Source: Pipra filicauda (taxonomy: Eukaryota; Chordata; Aves; Passeriformes; Pipridae). Taken from it: 64,000 nucleotides of DNA. Location: NCBI RefSeq assembly GCF_003945595.2, contig NW_024104442.1, forward strand, positions 672,619 to 736,618. Direction: 5' to 3'. The position numbers were made by a program, and so were the translations under genes. The notes beneath the pieces were generated by a model. The model made no database searches. It saw nothing but the letters and a program-made list of their open reading frames with translations, and was not told the DNA's origin. Positions 23,275 through 37,900 of this stretch are shown piece after piece (the stretch's first letter is position 1; each line of letters begins with the position of its first letter).

Positions 23275-25975
23275 CAGGATGGGCACCGGGAGCTTCTGTC
23301 GGATCCGCACCCACCCACCGATGTACAGCTGTTTGCACACCCAGCCCTTTCCCACTGGATCCTTTCGGATGGGTTGCTTTTCCAATGGCACGCACAAGCG
23401 TTAGGAATGTGCTCACGTTTTGGCTTGGCATAGGAAGAAGCGTGGTGCCAGCTGGATCCCGCAGCGCTGCCGGAGAGAGGATCTGCCAAGTGACCCTCCA
23501 AGAATGCTTTGGGCTTTGCCTCTCGGCCTGGGGTGGAAAATTCAGCAGCTGCCGGGCTGGGGAGGGGGGAAGGGGGAAAAAAAGCTCATCAAGTCTCAAT
23601 GGAGCAATGGATTTAATGGAAGATTGAGAGGCTTAAGGGAGTAGGCAAGGAGAGTCTGTGCTGCAACTTTAACTCTTGACCTCCTGAACAGATTGCTGGT
23701 GCAATAGTGATCCTTGGATGTAGACAATAAGAAACAGGGACAGGGGAATAATGACAGTTTTCACCGGGATGTTCACCTGCTGTTGCCAAAAAAAACCAGA
23801 AAACAAGGCAAGAGTTGGCCAATTGGAAAGGGGAAGGCAGCGCTCGCTGCCTTCGCTTATTTATGTAAATATTATACATATATATATATATCACTTGTTT
23901 TTTAAGGGTTTTTTTAAGAAGCTGTCAGGGAAAATTTTATGCAGCCATGTAAATACAAGCACTGGATGGACTTTCCCAGTGTCAGCAAAGGGGAGAAGTG
24001 GAGAATTTTCTGATGAAAACACATAAATGCTTTAAGAGACTTTCCCTCACCCCTGGGCTCGTGGTGGCGTTTTTAAATACTGTGTGTGCAGAAGGAAAGG
24101 ACAATTCGTGTGGAACATGCCCCAAGCTGCTTTATTCCAATCACTCCCTAAAACTTGTGAGTGCTGATGCAGGGTGGGATGGGAGTGGATAGAGGGGCAG
24201 AGTGGAGAGGCCAGGGTCCTGGGGGCTGGGGTTTTTTGCAGGCAGGAGGAAGAGGCAGCTCTGGGGTTAGACCGATGCCTTGCTCGCTTTGAGCCTTCTG
24301 GTTGGGGATTTGGGAGCAGGGGGTGGAAGCATTGTACCTAAAGCAGGGAAAAATGCTGAATTTTGTCCCTTATTGCTGCAAAACTTTGGCTGTTGCTTCC
24401 AGTGCCCTCCGTCCAGGACACTACCCCGTGTGACAGCCCCTGGATTCTGTCTGCTTCCAGCTTTACTTTCCCAAAGATGCTGCCTGAGGTTGCACTGCTG
24501 TGGCTCCTCCTGGATGAAAGTGGGAAAGGGCAGAAGTGGCTTTTCCCACTGGAGCGTGAAGGAGCAGGGACTAGGAAGGTGAAAGGTTGGGGTGGGGAAA
24601 CAGCAATCCCCACGTCCCTTAGTGGCAAAGTCACTCAGCTCTTGGGGTAGTCCCAGAAGATCAGGAGAGCAAACTGCTCCATAGGACAGCTCCTGGATTT
24701 TGAAGGGGCAAGAGCTTGGGATGGATCTTCTGTCAAGCGAGTGCACCTGCTTTCCTGGCTTCATCCCACGGCTGACCTGTGCTGGGAATTCACCTGGAAG
24801 CTGAGAAATAATGCCCAGCCCTTACCCCAGAAGCTCAGGGGGTTGGCAGTGGGGCTGAGCTGTGGCGGCAGATTCTCGTGGGTGGCCGGGGTGTGTGGAC
24901 TGTGAGTACCACGGTAGGAAGTGAAGTGTACAGTGCTGCCATCCTGCTCCTGGGATCAGCAGCTCCTCAAGGCCTGGGCTGGCTCCGCTCCCCCTCCCCA
25001 AGCCGCTCGTTGCACTGTGTGGGCAGGATGAAGCCGCAGCAGCTCCTGTGCGGCCGACAGACCCGCCAGACCCGCCGTGTCCGGGCTGGACACGTCCCCC
25101 CGCGGGGACATTGCCTTCCCTCGCTCCTGAGCCCACCTGGGAGGTGCTGGAGCCTTCCCCCTCCCCTCTGCAGAACACAACAGGGGCAGGTCTCTTGGCT
25201 CAGCTTTATCTCTGCTTTATCACCCAGCTCAAGTGAGCGGGGAGAGAATTAAACCCCAGGCAGGCGGAGGGGGAGAAGAATCCTTTGTAGTGGTGCTTTG
25301 GCTCGAGAGCAAAGCTGGGGCCGGGCCCGGCGCGGTGGCACAAGGCCGGGGGATTTGGAGAACCTGTCTGGGCTGGCTGGCACCTGTTTCCCATCACTTA
25401 ACACACAGCAGAAGACAATCGCTGGCTCAGCAGCCCGGGGATATACGGCCAACAGGTGACGGGCACCAAAACTGACGGCTTCTCCCGGGAAACACCGCCC
25501 GGGCACTGCAGGGCCCCGGCTGCTCCCGGCACCGGTGTGTGGGGCAAAGAGGGATGGAGGGCTCCTTCCTGAAACCACCAAGCTGCTGCATGTCTCAAAA
25601 CTGGCTGTACCTCTGCTTTGGTTTGGCTGTGCCACGTGTGCCACCTCCCCACACCGTTTCCCTGTGGTTGGTTTGGGTTTTGCCACCCTGCAAAGTCTCA
25701 CGGATCCTGTCTGGAGTGAGGATGGATGACTTCCCTGGAGTGATTGCCCAGCAACAAACTCTTTTTATTTTTTAATTTAAAAGGAAAAGATGCTTGCATC
25801 TGATGTCAACACTAGTCTGTAGCTGCTCTCCAACACTTGTACCATTCCTGAGTTGGTTTTTTTGGACTATCCTTTTATTTTTTTATTCCTTTGTACAGTC
25901 AGTGTTGTTCAACTGATTCTACATGGTTTTGTTTTGTATAAATTAAAGTCTTTTTGTTTGTTTTGATCTACCAAT
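23275..25975 (+). other. RAB40C: RAB40C 3' UTR with poly(A) signal
   Basis: The sequence after the stop has AU-rich blocks (tatttatgtaaatattatac at about 23858, a short TA run at 23880) and a GC-rich middle (about 25,250-25,540). It ends with ATTAAA at 25942-25947 followed by a T/G-rich stretch, a good cleavage context. The extent is inferred because no transcript is available. The long UTR should hold post-transcriptional control sites, but I cannot name any from sequence alone. Confidence 0.65.
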
Positions 25976-28900
25976 TGAAAGGTGGAGAAGTTGTATCTAG
26001 TTTTGTGTGGGCTGGGAAGAGGTTGAAGGGAAAAGGTGGCAGTTTGCCCGTACCTGGGGATTTGGGGCTGCTTCTAGTGTAGGGGTGTATTGCCACTTCC
26101 AGGTCATCCACAAAATAACTCAAATTACATTTTCTGGGGAGTCTTCACAATCATGATTCCTGGCTGTGGTGGCTTTTTCCCTTTTCTGTACATGCAGAGG
26201 CTAAATCTGTTCTTGATTCTCACAGATTTGGGGTAGTGAGCTCTAAGAAAACACAGAATCATTTCCAACACAGTTGGTCCCGTAGGTGGCTGGAGAAAAC
26301 CAGGCTCCCCAGCAGCTTGCCAGGAATTGTGCTCGTCCCTGCTCCACAGGGACAGGTTTGCAAGTAGTCAGAGCCTTAAATCCCTTCTTTGGGTCCAGGT
26401 GATCCTGGGGGAGCTGTCACCCATCCTGCCCAGACTGGAGCAAGCTGGAGGCCATCCTGGGATAAATGTGACTGAAATGGAGAGGATGCAGCACCAGTGT
26501 CACATCAGGGTGGCCCTCGGAGGCACTGGGAGCCCCAAAGAAAGGGGATTTGCTCCTGGGGTTGAGGGAGACTTCTTGTCTGATCCTTTTTTCCCAGCCC
26601 ACCTCCCCTTGACCTCCCTTTTCCCCTGCCTTCTCACTTCCCTAGGATCAGATTTTCCACTTCGTACCAGACTGGCCACGGTTGTTTTAACGGCTTAAGT
26701 AGTAATTGCCGGGGCTGGGAGGGGGCAGGGGGAAATGAGATCGTGTCTGCAGCCTGGAAAACCCTGGAGCTAAGGTGAAAGCCTGGTCAGGGAAGAGCCT
26801 TTTTTTCCCCCCTTTTTTCAGGGGGTTCTGGAAGTGTCTGTTGCCTCTTGCAGGGCTGAAACAAAGGCTGTGTGTGGTTTCAGGTGGGGCAGGGACAGCC
26901 GGAGCCCATTACGCCGGAGCAGCGGGGGCTGCCTGGGCCACAGCTGTCTGCCTGGGAAGAGCAGGGCAGGAAAACACTGCACAGCCTCAACGTGGTGGGA
27001 AGGCTGGGAGAGCTTCAGGGCTCCGTGGAGAAGGAGGAGGGAGCAGGTTCCTCTGGGGTGATTCAGGTCTTTCCTCACTGAGTGTGTTTCTCCACAAACA
27101 CCTTCCCCATTTGAGGTGTCTTGGGTTGGTCCCACTGTCCCTCACAGGCTGGGAAGAGGTGGTGACCTCCATCTGACTGCAAAATGCTTGAAAATGTGGG
27201 TGCGTGTCCCCACGGGTGTGTTAGAGGGGCAGGAGTCCCCTGGGTGCAGGGGTCATTGGAGGGGGCACATGGCACTGCACCCTTCCTCCGGGACACAGTG
27301 CTGAGCTGCTCTCTTGTCTTGAAGGGAGAAGACGAACCATAACCTGGGATGAGCTCAATTGGTTAAAACTAATAATGTCCAAGTCATGGGTTCAATCTCT
27401 GTAATGGGTCATTCACTTAAGGGTTGGACTTGATGATCCTTGTGGGTCACTTCCAACTCATAATATTCTGTGATAAAACTCACATCTGTGTCTGGGATCT
27501 TTGACAGGAACACCAAAAATCCTGTTTTCGGGTGCCATGGGTGCTTGGACATTTGGAGGTGAACAGTTTAGGGGAGACTGAAGCTACAGCTGCTTCAAGC
27601 CTTGAGATGGTGAAAGTATCGTGGGCTTGATCAGGTTTGGGAGAGTCACTTTGTCCTTCAGCTGAAGAATCACTAGAAGAGGCTGGGTGGATGTGAGGGT
27701 CCCAAGCTGGGTGGGGGTCCCCAGGAGTGGGTGAGGCTCTCAAGTAACTGGGAGCTGCATTTCCAACCACGCAGCACTGGCATCTCTCTGTCCAGTGCTG
27801 CACCACTGGGGTGAAGGTTCCCTGCCACTGCTTGTCCGGCCTCACGGCCTTTGGTCTCGGTGACACAGGGATTAGATGTCTTGGGCTCTGGTGTGAAACA
27901 CGTGCCACCCTCAGAGCTGCTCCTCTGGCTCTGGAGAGGGGCCATGGGGCAGGAGCTGACCCAGACCCCAGCACCATCATCGTGCTGTGACCACACAGAG
28001 CCCAGCCTGTGGGTGGGTGAAAGCTGGGCTTCAGCTTTGCTGTTCCCTCCTGCACCAGCACCCTTGGGAGGACTCTGGGGCACCCCGAAGTGGCTCTGTA
28101 GCCCTGGGCTGCATCACCAGGGAGCAAGGGGCCCTGCAGCTGCCACACTGCTTCCCAGCTGGAGCAAGGTGGGTTTGTGGGTCAGGGATCTCCAGGCAGC
28201 TGGTGGCTGGGGTGGGTTGGGTGGGTCTGGGGGTCTCCGGGCTGCCGGGGTATGCAGGGTATAGCCCCCAGCAGCTCCTAGCTGGGCTATCCTGATGTGA
28301 TTCCCTGTTTGCTGAACATCAGCCTTCCTGAAAGTGTCCCGGGGCAGCAGAACCTCCCCTTGTCAACCATGGCTGGAGGGACCCTTGGGTGGCTGCTGGG
28401 CTGTGAAACTGGGGATCCCAGGCACAGCTATGGTGTGGTTGTGGCCAGCTGGTGACAGACCTGACTGTGTTTTGGGGGGTTTTGGGCCCTAGGGAGCCCC
28501 AGCATTGCCCTGGGCAGCCGAGAGCCCCCAGCAGCACAGCTGATGATGAGCCCGGGCAGGGAGGTGGCAGCGCTGGCAGGTCACTGTGCCAGGGCACTGC
28601 AGCTGCACCCTGCTCACACCAGCGTGGGGGTGTCAAGAGCCCCCCCAAATCTGGTCTGGGGCAAAAGGGGTTCTCCGAGGAGCTGCACACCGGGGGAGCA
28701 CCAAACCATTGCATGCAAAAGCCCCTCGGGGGGGGGGGGTGGGGTGTGAGTTGGATTCCCTGCCAAAACAAAAACCGAACAAGAAAGGGTTCCCCTCCTT
28801 TTTTATGTCCCCTCCACCACCTGCCCCCCAAGAGGAGAGGCTGGAGGTGTTGAGCTGCTCCCCCGGGGCAAAACCCCCTCGGGTTTGCTGTTTCGCAGGG

Positions 28901-29030
28901 GCTGCTGACCCCCCTCGGCTCTGAGGCTCTCGCCAGAGCCGGAAGAGTTAATGCTCCCAAAATGCCATGAAATGTTCCTGCTGCAGGTCAGTCTCCAGCG
29001 GGGATTAGGGGGATCTGGCCGGGGAGCCGA
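25976..29030. other. Intergenic RAB40C-WFIKKN1
   Basis: No convincing gene. It contains the tRNA-Ile/CR1 SINE at 27343-27475 and a G10 run near 28729. Open frames up to 222 residues on the minus strand (27480-28148) are proline/serine-rich with no family resemblance and are read as chance frames in GC-rich DNA. Confidence 0.6.
27343..27475 (+). mobile_element. tRNA-Ile-derived SINE with CR1 tail (TguSINE1-like)
   Basis: The 5' head (about 27345-27411) follows tRNA-Ile(AAT): an A-box-like tgagctcaattggtta (27350-27365), the anticodon-arm remnant ctaataatgtccaag, a B-box ggttcaatctc (27389-27399), and an acceptor-like end gtaatgggtca. It is joined to a ~65 bp CR1 3' tail (ggacttgatgatccttgtgg) ending attctgtgat. 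Passerine TguSINE1 has this structure and is mobilised by the CR1 reverse transcriptase through the shared tail. The tRNA head is too mutated to be a functional tRNA. Confidence 0.8.
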
Positions 29031-29974
29031 GGCCGGCTCCTGGCAGCTCAGGGCCGGTGCGGGACGTGCTGGTTGAGCTCAGGCGCAGGGTCTGGTCTGG
29101 CTCAGAGGACAGCCTGGCTGTAAATCAGCGGGGAGGGAGGGCTGGGAGCCCCAGGGAGAGTCCCTCCAGTTTGGCTGGGTGGGTACCCAGCCCGCGGGGC
29201 GAGCCAGGGTCCTGTGCCGGCAGCGCGGCGCTCGTGGGATGCCGGCTGGGGAGCGGGGATGGATCCGTGCCGCTGCCGGGATCCCGCTCCTGGGCACCTT
29301 TGGCTGTGGTGCCAGTGGGTGCCCAGGGGCGAGGTGCGGGGTGCGGGGCTCCCGGGCAGCCCGATCCCGCAGCGTGGGCTCCCCGTGCCTCCCGCCGGCC
29401 GCCTCGTCCCACCGGACTGCAGGCTCTGCCTGTTTTCTCATCCTGCAGGAATTCGGCTCCGTGGGCCGAGCGGGTTTTCGTGTGTCCCCCCCTCTCCTTC
29501 TCTTCACTCTCCCTCTTTGGAGACTTTCTGCATTCTGCCTTTGATCTCCCCCCGTGTTTGCCCAGGGATCGCCGGGCTCGCCGGGGTTAGAGGCTGAGGT
29601 CAGCGCCTTTCCCATTCCAAACACCCAGAAACATCAGTGGGAAGGGAGGGGATTCAGATTACAACCTTCCCGTCCTCCCCTTCCACCCCACTCGCCCCGC
29701 TCGCCGCGCCGGGGATGGACTGAGCCCCGGGGACTCCCGCCGCTGCCGCCGTGTCCCCGAGAGCCGCGCGGCGATGGATGGAGGGCGGCGTTGCCGGGGG
29801 TCCGGTGGGCGCCGGCCGCGCTGAAGGGCAGAGGTTTGGTCCTCGCCTCCTCCTCCTCCTCCTCCTCCTCTTTGTCCCCCCGCCTGCCCGCCTTCCCCCT
29901 CATTCCCTCCGTCCTGAATGTGATTTATCCCGAGCCCTCGCCAGCGAGCCAGGCCGGCGGCGCGGGGTGGCCCG
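29030..29974 (+). promoter_or_regulatory. WFIKKN1: CpG-rich WFIKKN1 promoter / 5' UTR region
   Basis: GC- and CpG-rich stretch running into the first WFIKKN1 exon, including a (TCC)n run at about 29845-29872, roughly 105 bp before the ATG. No TATA box is evident, so this is probably a CpG-island promoter. The transcription start cannot be placed from sequence. Confidence 0.5.
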
Positions 29975-32501
29975 ATGGCTCCTCGTGGGGGTCGCGGGGC
30001 CCGGGACCAGCGCACGGGTGGGCGGCAGCGGGGCCCCGTGGGCATCGCGCTGCTCCTGCCCGTGCTGGCGGCGGCGGCCGGGCTGAGCCTGCAGCCGGGC
30101 AGGACGCGGCACCCGGGCGTGTGCCCCAACCAGCTGAACCCCAACCTGTGGGTGGACGCGCAGAGCACCTGCGAGCGGGAGTGCCAGGCAGACCAGGTGA
30201 GCGGGGGGGCTGCGGCGGCGGAGGGAGGTAACAGCTTTTGGGGAGCATCCCCAGGTCCCCGAGGAGATGTTTGGGGTGCGGGTCCTGTGCCCGGTGGCAC
30301 AGCTGGTTCAGTTGTTTCGGTGCAATCGGCCCGGCTGCAGCTCTGCCCCCCCTAAACCCCTGCTGGCATGAGAGGTGCCCCGGAGATGCTCCCCAGTGCC
30401 CCACAGGCAGAGAAACTGCTTATTGCCCCCACATGCCTCCCCCTCAGGCCATGCCCCTTGGATGGGATCCCCTGCCCCACCCAGCCATGGTGTGCTGGGA
30501 CGGGGATCCCATCAGGCAGAGGACAGAATCAATCCCCTCCCAGCTTTTCCCTGAGGGCAGGAGCACACCCACGAACTGGGCTGCCCATCCCAGAGAGCCC
30601 TGGCTCTGGGCTCCGCAGTGGTGAGCGGGACCCCCACCACGGTTAGGGCTGCCCAGACCCAGGATGGGGAGACTCCTTCACAATTCATCTGTGTAACGAG
30701 TTCTGCCTCCCCTCAGCCAGCAAAAGCTGAGAGGGGCAAGATGCTGTTTGCTTTGGGGGAGAAGGGCCCGTCATCACTGCAGTGCACCCCTAAACATCCT
30801 GGGGGTGCTGAGAGTGGGCTGGGGACGGTGCAGCGGTGCTGGGAGGTTTTAGGCTCTTACCCAGAGCCCAGCAATGCCAAAGGTGCACAGAGCTGCACGG
30901 GGGACACCCGCCCACCCAGAAGTCCCACAGGGGTGGGAACAGCCCCCACAGTCACAGCACGGCAGTGACCTCCATGTCCTCCCCACAACCTCCTCTCCCT
31001 CCCTGGCCAGGACTGTGAAGACTTTGAGAAGTGCTGCACCAACGTGTGTGGGCTGCGGAGCTGCGTGGCCGCGCGCTTTGCCGACGGCAGCGCCCCGGCG
31101 CTGGCCCTGGCACCCGCCGCGTCCTGCGAGAGCTTCGTGTGCGCCCAGCAGGGCTCCGACTGCGACATCTGGGACGGGCAGCCCGTCTGCAAGTGCAAGG
31201 ACCGCTGCGAGAAGGAGCCCAACTTCACCTGCGCCTCCGACGGGCTCACCTACTACAACAAGTGCTACATGGACGCCGAGGCGTGCCTGCGCGGCACCCG
31301 CCTCACCACCGTGCCCTGCAAGCACATCTTCACCTGGCCCGACACCAGCCCGGTGCCGCAGGAGACCACGGCGCGCCCCACGCCCGGCGCCGGCCCCGAG
31401 GTGCCGGTGCCCCCCGCCCTCTACACCAACCCCTTTCACCAGTCCGTGCGCGCCGGGGGCACCGTCAGCTTCCGCTGCGACGTCAGCGGGCGCCCGCGGC
31501 CGGACATCACCTGGGAGAAGCAGAGCGAGCGCGAGGAGAACTTCATCATGCGGCCGGACCAGATGTACGGCAACGTGGTGGTCACCAACATCGGCCAGCT
31601 GGTCATCTACAACGCCCGCCACGAGGACGCCGGCATCTACACCTGCACGGCCCGCAACGCCGCCGGGCTGCTCCGCGCTGACTTCCCGCTGTCTGTGGTC
31701 AGGCGGGAGCCAGGGGGGACCCCGCGGGCCAGCAGCCCCCAGCCCTTCCCCAGCACCGAGTGCCTGAAGGAGCCGGACCGGCGGCGCTGCGAGGCCGTGG
31801 AGGTGCGCTGGCACTTTGATGCCAAGCAGGGCTCCTGCCTCACCTTCCGCTACGGCGGCTGTGGGGCCAACAGGAACCACTTTGAGACGTACGAGGAGTG
31901 CCGAGCCGCCTGCCTGGGCAGCGCCCGCCCCACCTGCCTGCTGCCCATGGTGCAGGGGCCTTGCCAGAACTGGGAGCCACGCTGGGCGTACAACCACCTG
32001 CTGAAGCAGTGCCACTCCTTCGTCTACGGCGGCTGCGAGGGCAACACCAACAACTTCGAGAGCAAGGAGACGTGTGAGGACGTGTGCCCCTTCCCCAAGA
32101 GCCTGCAGTGCAAGGCCTGCCGCCTCAAGAGCAAGATGGTGCTGAGCCTCTGTCGCAGCGACTTTGCCATCGTGGGCCGGCTGATGGAGATCGTGGAGGA
32201 CCAGGACTCCGGCATTGCCCGCTTTGCCCTCGAGGACGTCCTCAAGGATGAGAAGATGGGCCTCAAGTTCTTCAACATCAAGTACCTGGAGGTGACCTTG
32301 ACCGACATGGACTGGAGCTGCCCCTGCCCCAACATGACAGCGGAGGACGGGCCACTGATCATCATGGGCGAGGTGCACGACGGCATGGCCACGCTGGACC
32401 CCAGCAGCTACGTCCGGGCAGCCAATGACAAGCGTGTGAAGAAGATCTATGAGCTGATGGAGAAGAAAACTTGCGACCTCCTGAACCGCTTCCAGGACTA
32501 G
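29975..32501 (+). CDS. WFIKKN1: WFIKKN1, secreted WAP/Kazal/Ig/Kunitz/NTR protein
   Basis: Two exons, 29975-30196 and 31011-32501, give 570 residues (human WFIKKN1 is 548). The ATG is followed by an Arg-rich lead and a hydrophobic core (IALLLPVLAAAAG), a signal peptide. Domains in order: WAP about 46-100 (split by the intron), follistatin/Kazal about 113-177, I-set Ig about 213-310 (YTCTARNAAG), Kunitz 1 about 325-376, Kunitz 2 about 383-433, and NTR/netrin-like about 440-566. The Cys patterns are intact. In mammals the protein binds GDF8/GDF11 and their propeptides and was proposed as a multivalent protease inhibitor. The residue after Cys-14 (P1) of Kunitz 2 is Gln (codon 31965-31967), not Arg/Lys; in Kunitz 1 it is Glu. 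WFIKKN2 has the same architecture, but the RAB40C and METTL26 neighbours favour WFIKKN1. Confidence 0.95.
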
Positions 32502-33287
32502 GGGAGAGCCAGGATGTGCCAACAGGGGGAGCTGCAGACACACCATGGAGGGGGCAGCCTAGGGAAGCCCCTGCATCTGAGGTTACCACCATCATGTAGT
32601 TCCCCCCAGCCTCATGCTGAGCCCCAGACCAGCTCCCGTCTCCCCTGTAATTTATCTGCTGCATGCCCCCCTCTTGTGTGCCCCCCAGCCTGGCCAGCAG
32701 CAATAAGGAACTGGGTTGGGTTGCAGAGGGGTGGGAGGTCTGCCAGGACATCCCTCCTCCCCATAAAAACTTTCCCACCTCATTGAAGCCTCTGGACCCA
32801 GTGTAGCATCCCCAGTGCAGAATCTGACCCCCCGCTGGTGCCGGGAGTGGGCTGGAGATCCTCCCCCCTCATGTTGGCACTGAAAGCATCAGGGAGCTGC
32901 TGGGTCAGGGGGGAGCCAAAGCCACAAAGTTTATTGGGGGGAACAGCACAGTCCTGGGAAAGGGGGAAGGATGATGGGCCCCCTGCCATTAGCACAGCAT
33001 CCTAGGAGCAAACTGAGCAAGAAGTCTCCCCCATACCCAGGGGTGCTGTGCCCCCGCTCCCACACCTGTGCCCCCCATGCCTGTCCTCCTCTGGTCCAGG
33101 CTGTGGCACTCTGCTGCAAAGGGAGAAGGCACTGGGGGACATGGACCCCCCAGCCAGGCCAGCCCCAGCTGGGGCGTGGCACTGACCCATCACTGCTGTC
33201 CCCAGATGGCACCTGTGGGGGCACGTTGGGACCCCTCGAGGAGGCAGCAGTGGGGGCAGTGCCAGGAGGTGCTGGAGGTCGGGGCAG
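32502..33287. other. Convergent 3' UTRs of WFIKKN1 (+) and METTL26 (-)
   Basis: WFIKKN1 probably ends shortly after the variant signal CATAAA near 32763 (or AATAAG near 32702). METTL26, on the other strand, has a clean AATAAA (tttatt at 32930-32935). The two transcripts therefore end about 150 bp apart, tail-to-tail. The boundaries are inferred. Confidence 0.55.
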
Positions 33288-36130
<2,843 letters not shown>

Positions 36131-36984
36131 GGGCCCTGCAGCTCACCCACCGTGCACGGACATTCCCACCCTGTCCCCCCCAACAAGAGCGAATTGAGGC
36201 TCTGCGTGGACACCTCAGGAAATTGGGGGTGAGTGGGGAACCACCCCTGCTGTGACTGCTCCCACTGGTGATGGAGGTCTGGAGGGATCCGTCTGGAGCA
36301 CAGGGATTTGGGGTTCAGCCCTTCTGAGCATAGGAAAGCTCAGAGATGTGCCCACAGGCACTGACAAACCCCGGGCAGGTCTCAAGTGGGGAGACTGAGG
36401 CACAACCCCTGCCGGCTGACAGGGCAGGTGACAACCAGCGGTGGTGTCCCCACGGGTCGGGTTGTATTTAGGCACAGGAATAGGGTTGGGGGAGTCATGT
36501 GGATGTGACCGTGCTGGGTGCACCCCTGAGGGTGAGCCAGGGGCGTCTGGCACCCACCACGGTCAGGCACTGCTGTGCTTTTTGGGGGGGGCACCCTCCT
36601 GCACCCCTCCCTCCCTGGCCACCACCGTGGACACGTGGCGGAAAGGCAAAGGTCACTCTCGTGGGGTGGCTTTGCAGCACCTGGAGCTGGGATGGAGCAT
36701 TCAGGAGACCCCAGTGGGTTTGTCACATGGCCTCTCCCCAGACCCTGGCTGCTGTCACCAGCCAGCCCCGGGGGGGGCAGCCGGGGACCAGCTCCGGGTC
36801 ATGTGCCGGGTCTGCACCTCCCACCACGCGGGGACACCTCGGCGGGACCTCCCAGCTCCAAAGGTCACCGTGGCGGCCGGGACGCCGCCCCCGCTCCGGC
36901 TTCCCGCGCTGGTCATGGGATGTGCGGCTCTGGGCTCGTCACAGCGCTGTCCCCACGGGGGTGGCACCTCAGCCCCTGCCTCTG

Positions 36985-37900
36985 AGCCCCCTCGATGTCC
37001 CCTGCCTGGGCCCTCTGTGTCTCAGGAGTGACCCCTATGTGTCCCCTGTGTGTGCCATGGCTCCCGTGTTCCATCTCCTGAATGTCCCCGTTCAGGTCCT
37101 CTCCGTGTCCCCTGTGACTCCCGTGTCCCCTGCGTGCCTGTGCCATCTTGTGTCCCACGTGCCTCCTGTGCCTTTTCCCCTACTTTGACCCCTGTGCGTC
37201 CCAGTGTCCCTTGTGTGCATTCTATATGTCCTGTCTGTGTCCTGTGTCTCCCACGTGTCCCACATGTACTCTGTGTCCCATGCATGTCCCCTGTATGTCC
37301 TCATGTCCCACGCATGTCCCCATGTGTCCCCCATGTGTTTCCTGTGTGCCCTCCACATCCCACGCGTGCCCCTGATATGTCCTATGCATGTCCCAAATGT
37401 GTCCCCACATCCCGTGTCCTTTCCTTAAGGTCCCTGTATGTGTCCCATGTATGTCCCCACATGTGCTCCAAATGTGTCCTGCACGTCTCCCTTGTGTGTC
37501 CTTGCACCCTGTGTGTCCCCCCACGTGTACACCCGACATGTCTTGCGTGTTTCCCCTGTGCGTCCCCACGTCCCACACACGGCCCCAGTGTATCCCCTGA
37601 GTGTCCGCTGTGTGTCCCCACATCCCCTGTCTGCCACCAGCGTCCCCCATGTGTGTCCCCGGTGTGCCCTGCACGTGTCCCTTGTGTCCCCTGCACCTCC
37701 CACGCGTGCCCGTGATGCGTCCCGCGTGTCCCCTGTGCGTCCCCACATCCCACGCGTTCCACCTTGCGTGTCCCGTGCGTGTCCCCTACGTGTCCCCCTA
37801 TGCTGTGCACGTCCCTTACACACCCCGCATGTGCCACATGTGTCCCCGCACACCTCCCACGTGTTCCCGCGACGTGCCTCGCGCGTGTCCCACGCCCCCC
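36985..37900. repeat. Degenerate TGTCCCC-rich tandem array
   Basis: About 0.9 kb built from short, shifting units such as tgtcccc, cccatgtgtcc, ccacatccc and gtgtcccctgtgtg. Several frames on both strands stay open across it and translate to Cys/Pro/Val-rich (CVSPVCP) or Gly/Thr-rich (GDTRGTC) low-complexity peptides, an artefact of the repeat. It ends less than 200 bp from the MCRIP2 start codon. Confidence 0.85.

Noticed and set aside
25315..25350. Alu-like string ggccgggcccggcgcggtgg
   Set aside because: Alus are primate-specific; no second monomer, poly-A or Pol III boxes follow. Chance GC-rich sequence in the RAB40C 3' UTR.
27345..27411. Functional tRNA-Ile gene
   Set aside because: The acceptor and D/anticodon stems are broken by mutations and the sequence continues into a CR1 tail, so it is a SINE head.
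30849..32546. 565-residue open frame on the minus strand
   Set aside because: It lies antisense to WFIKKN1 exon 2 and mirrors its third-position GC bias; the translation (HVGQGHLQVLDVEEL...) has no domain logic.
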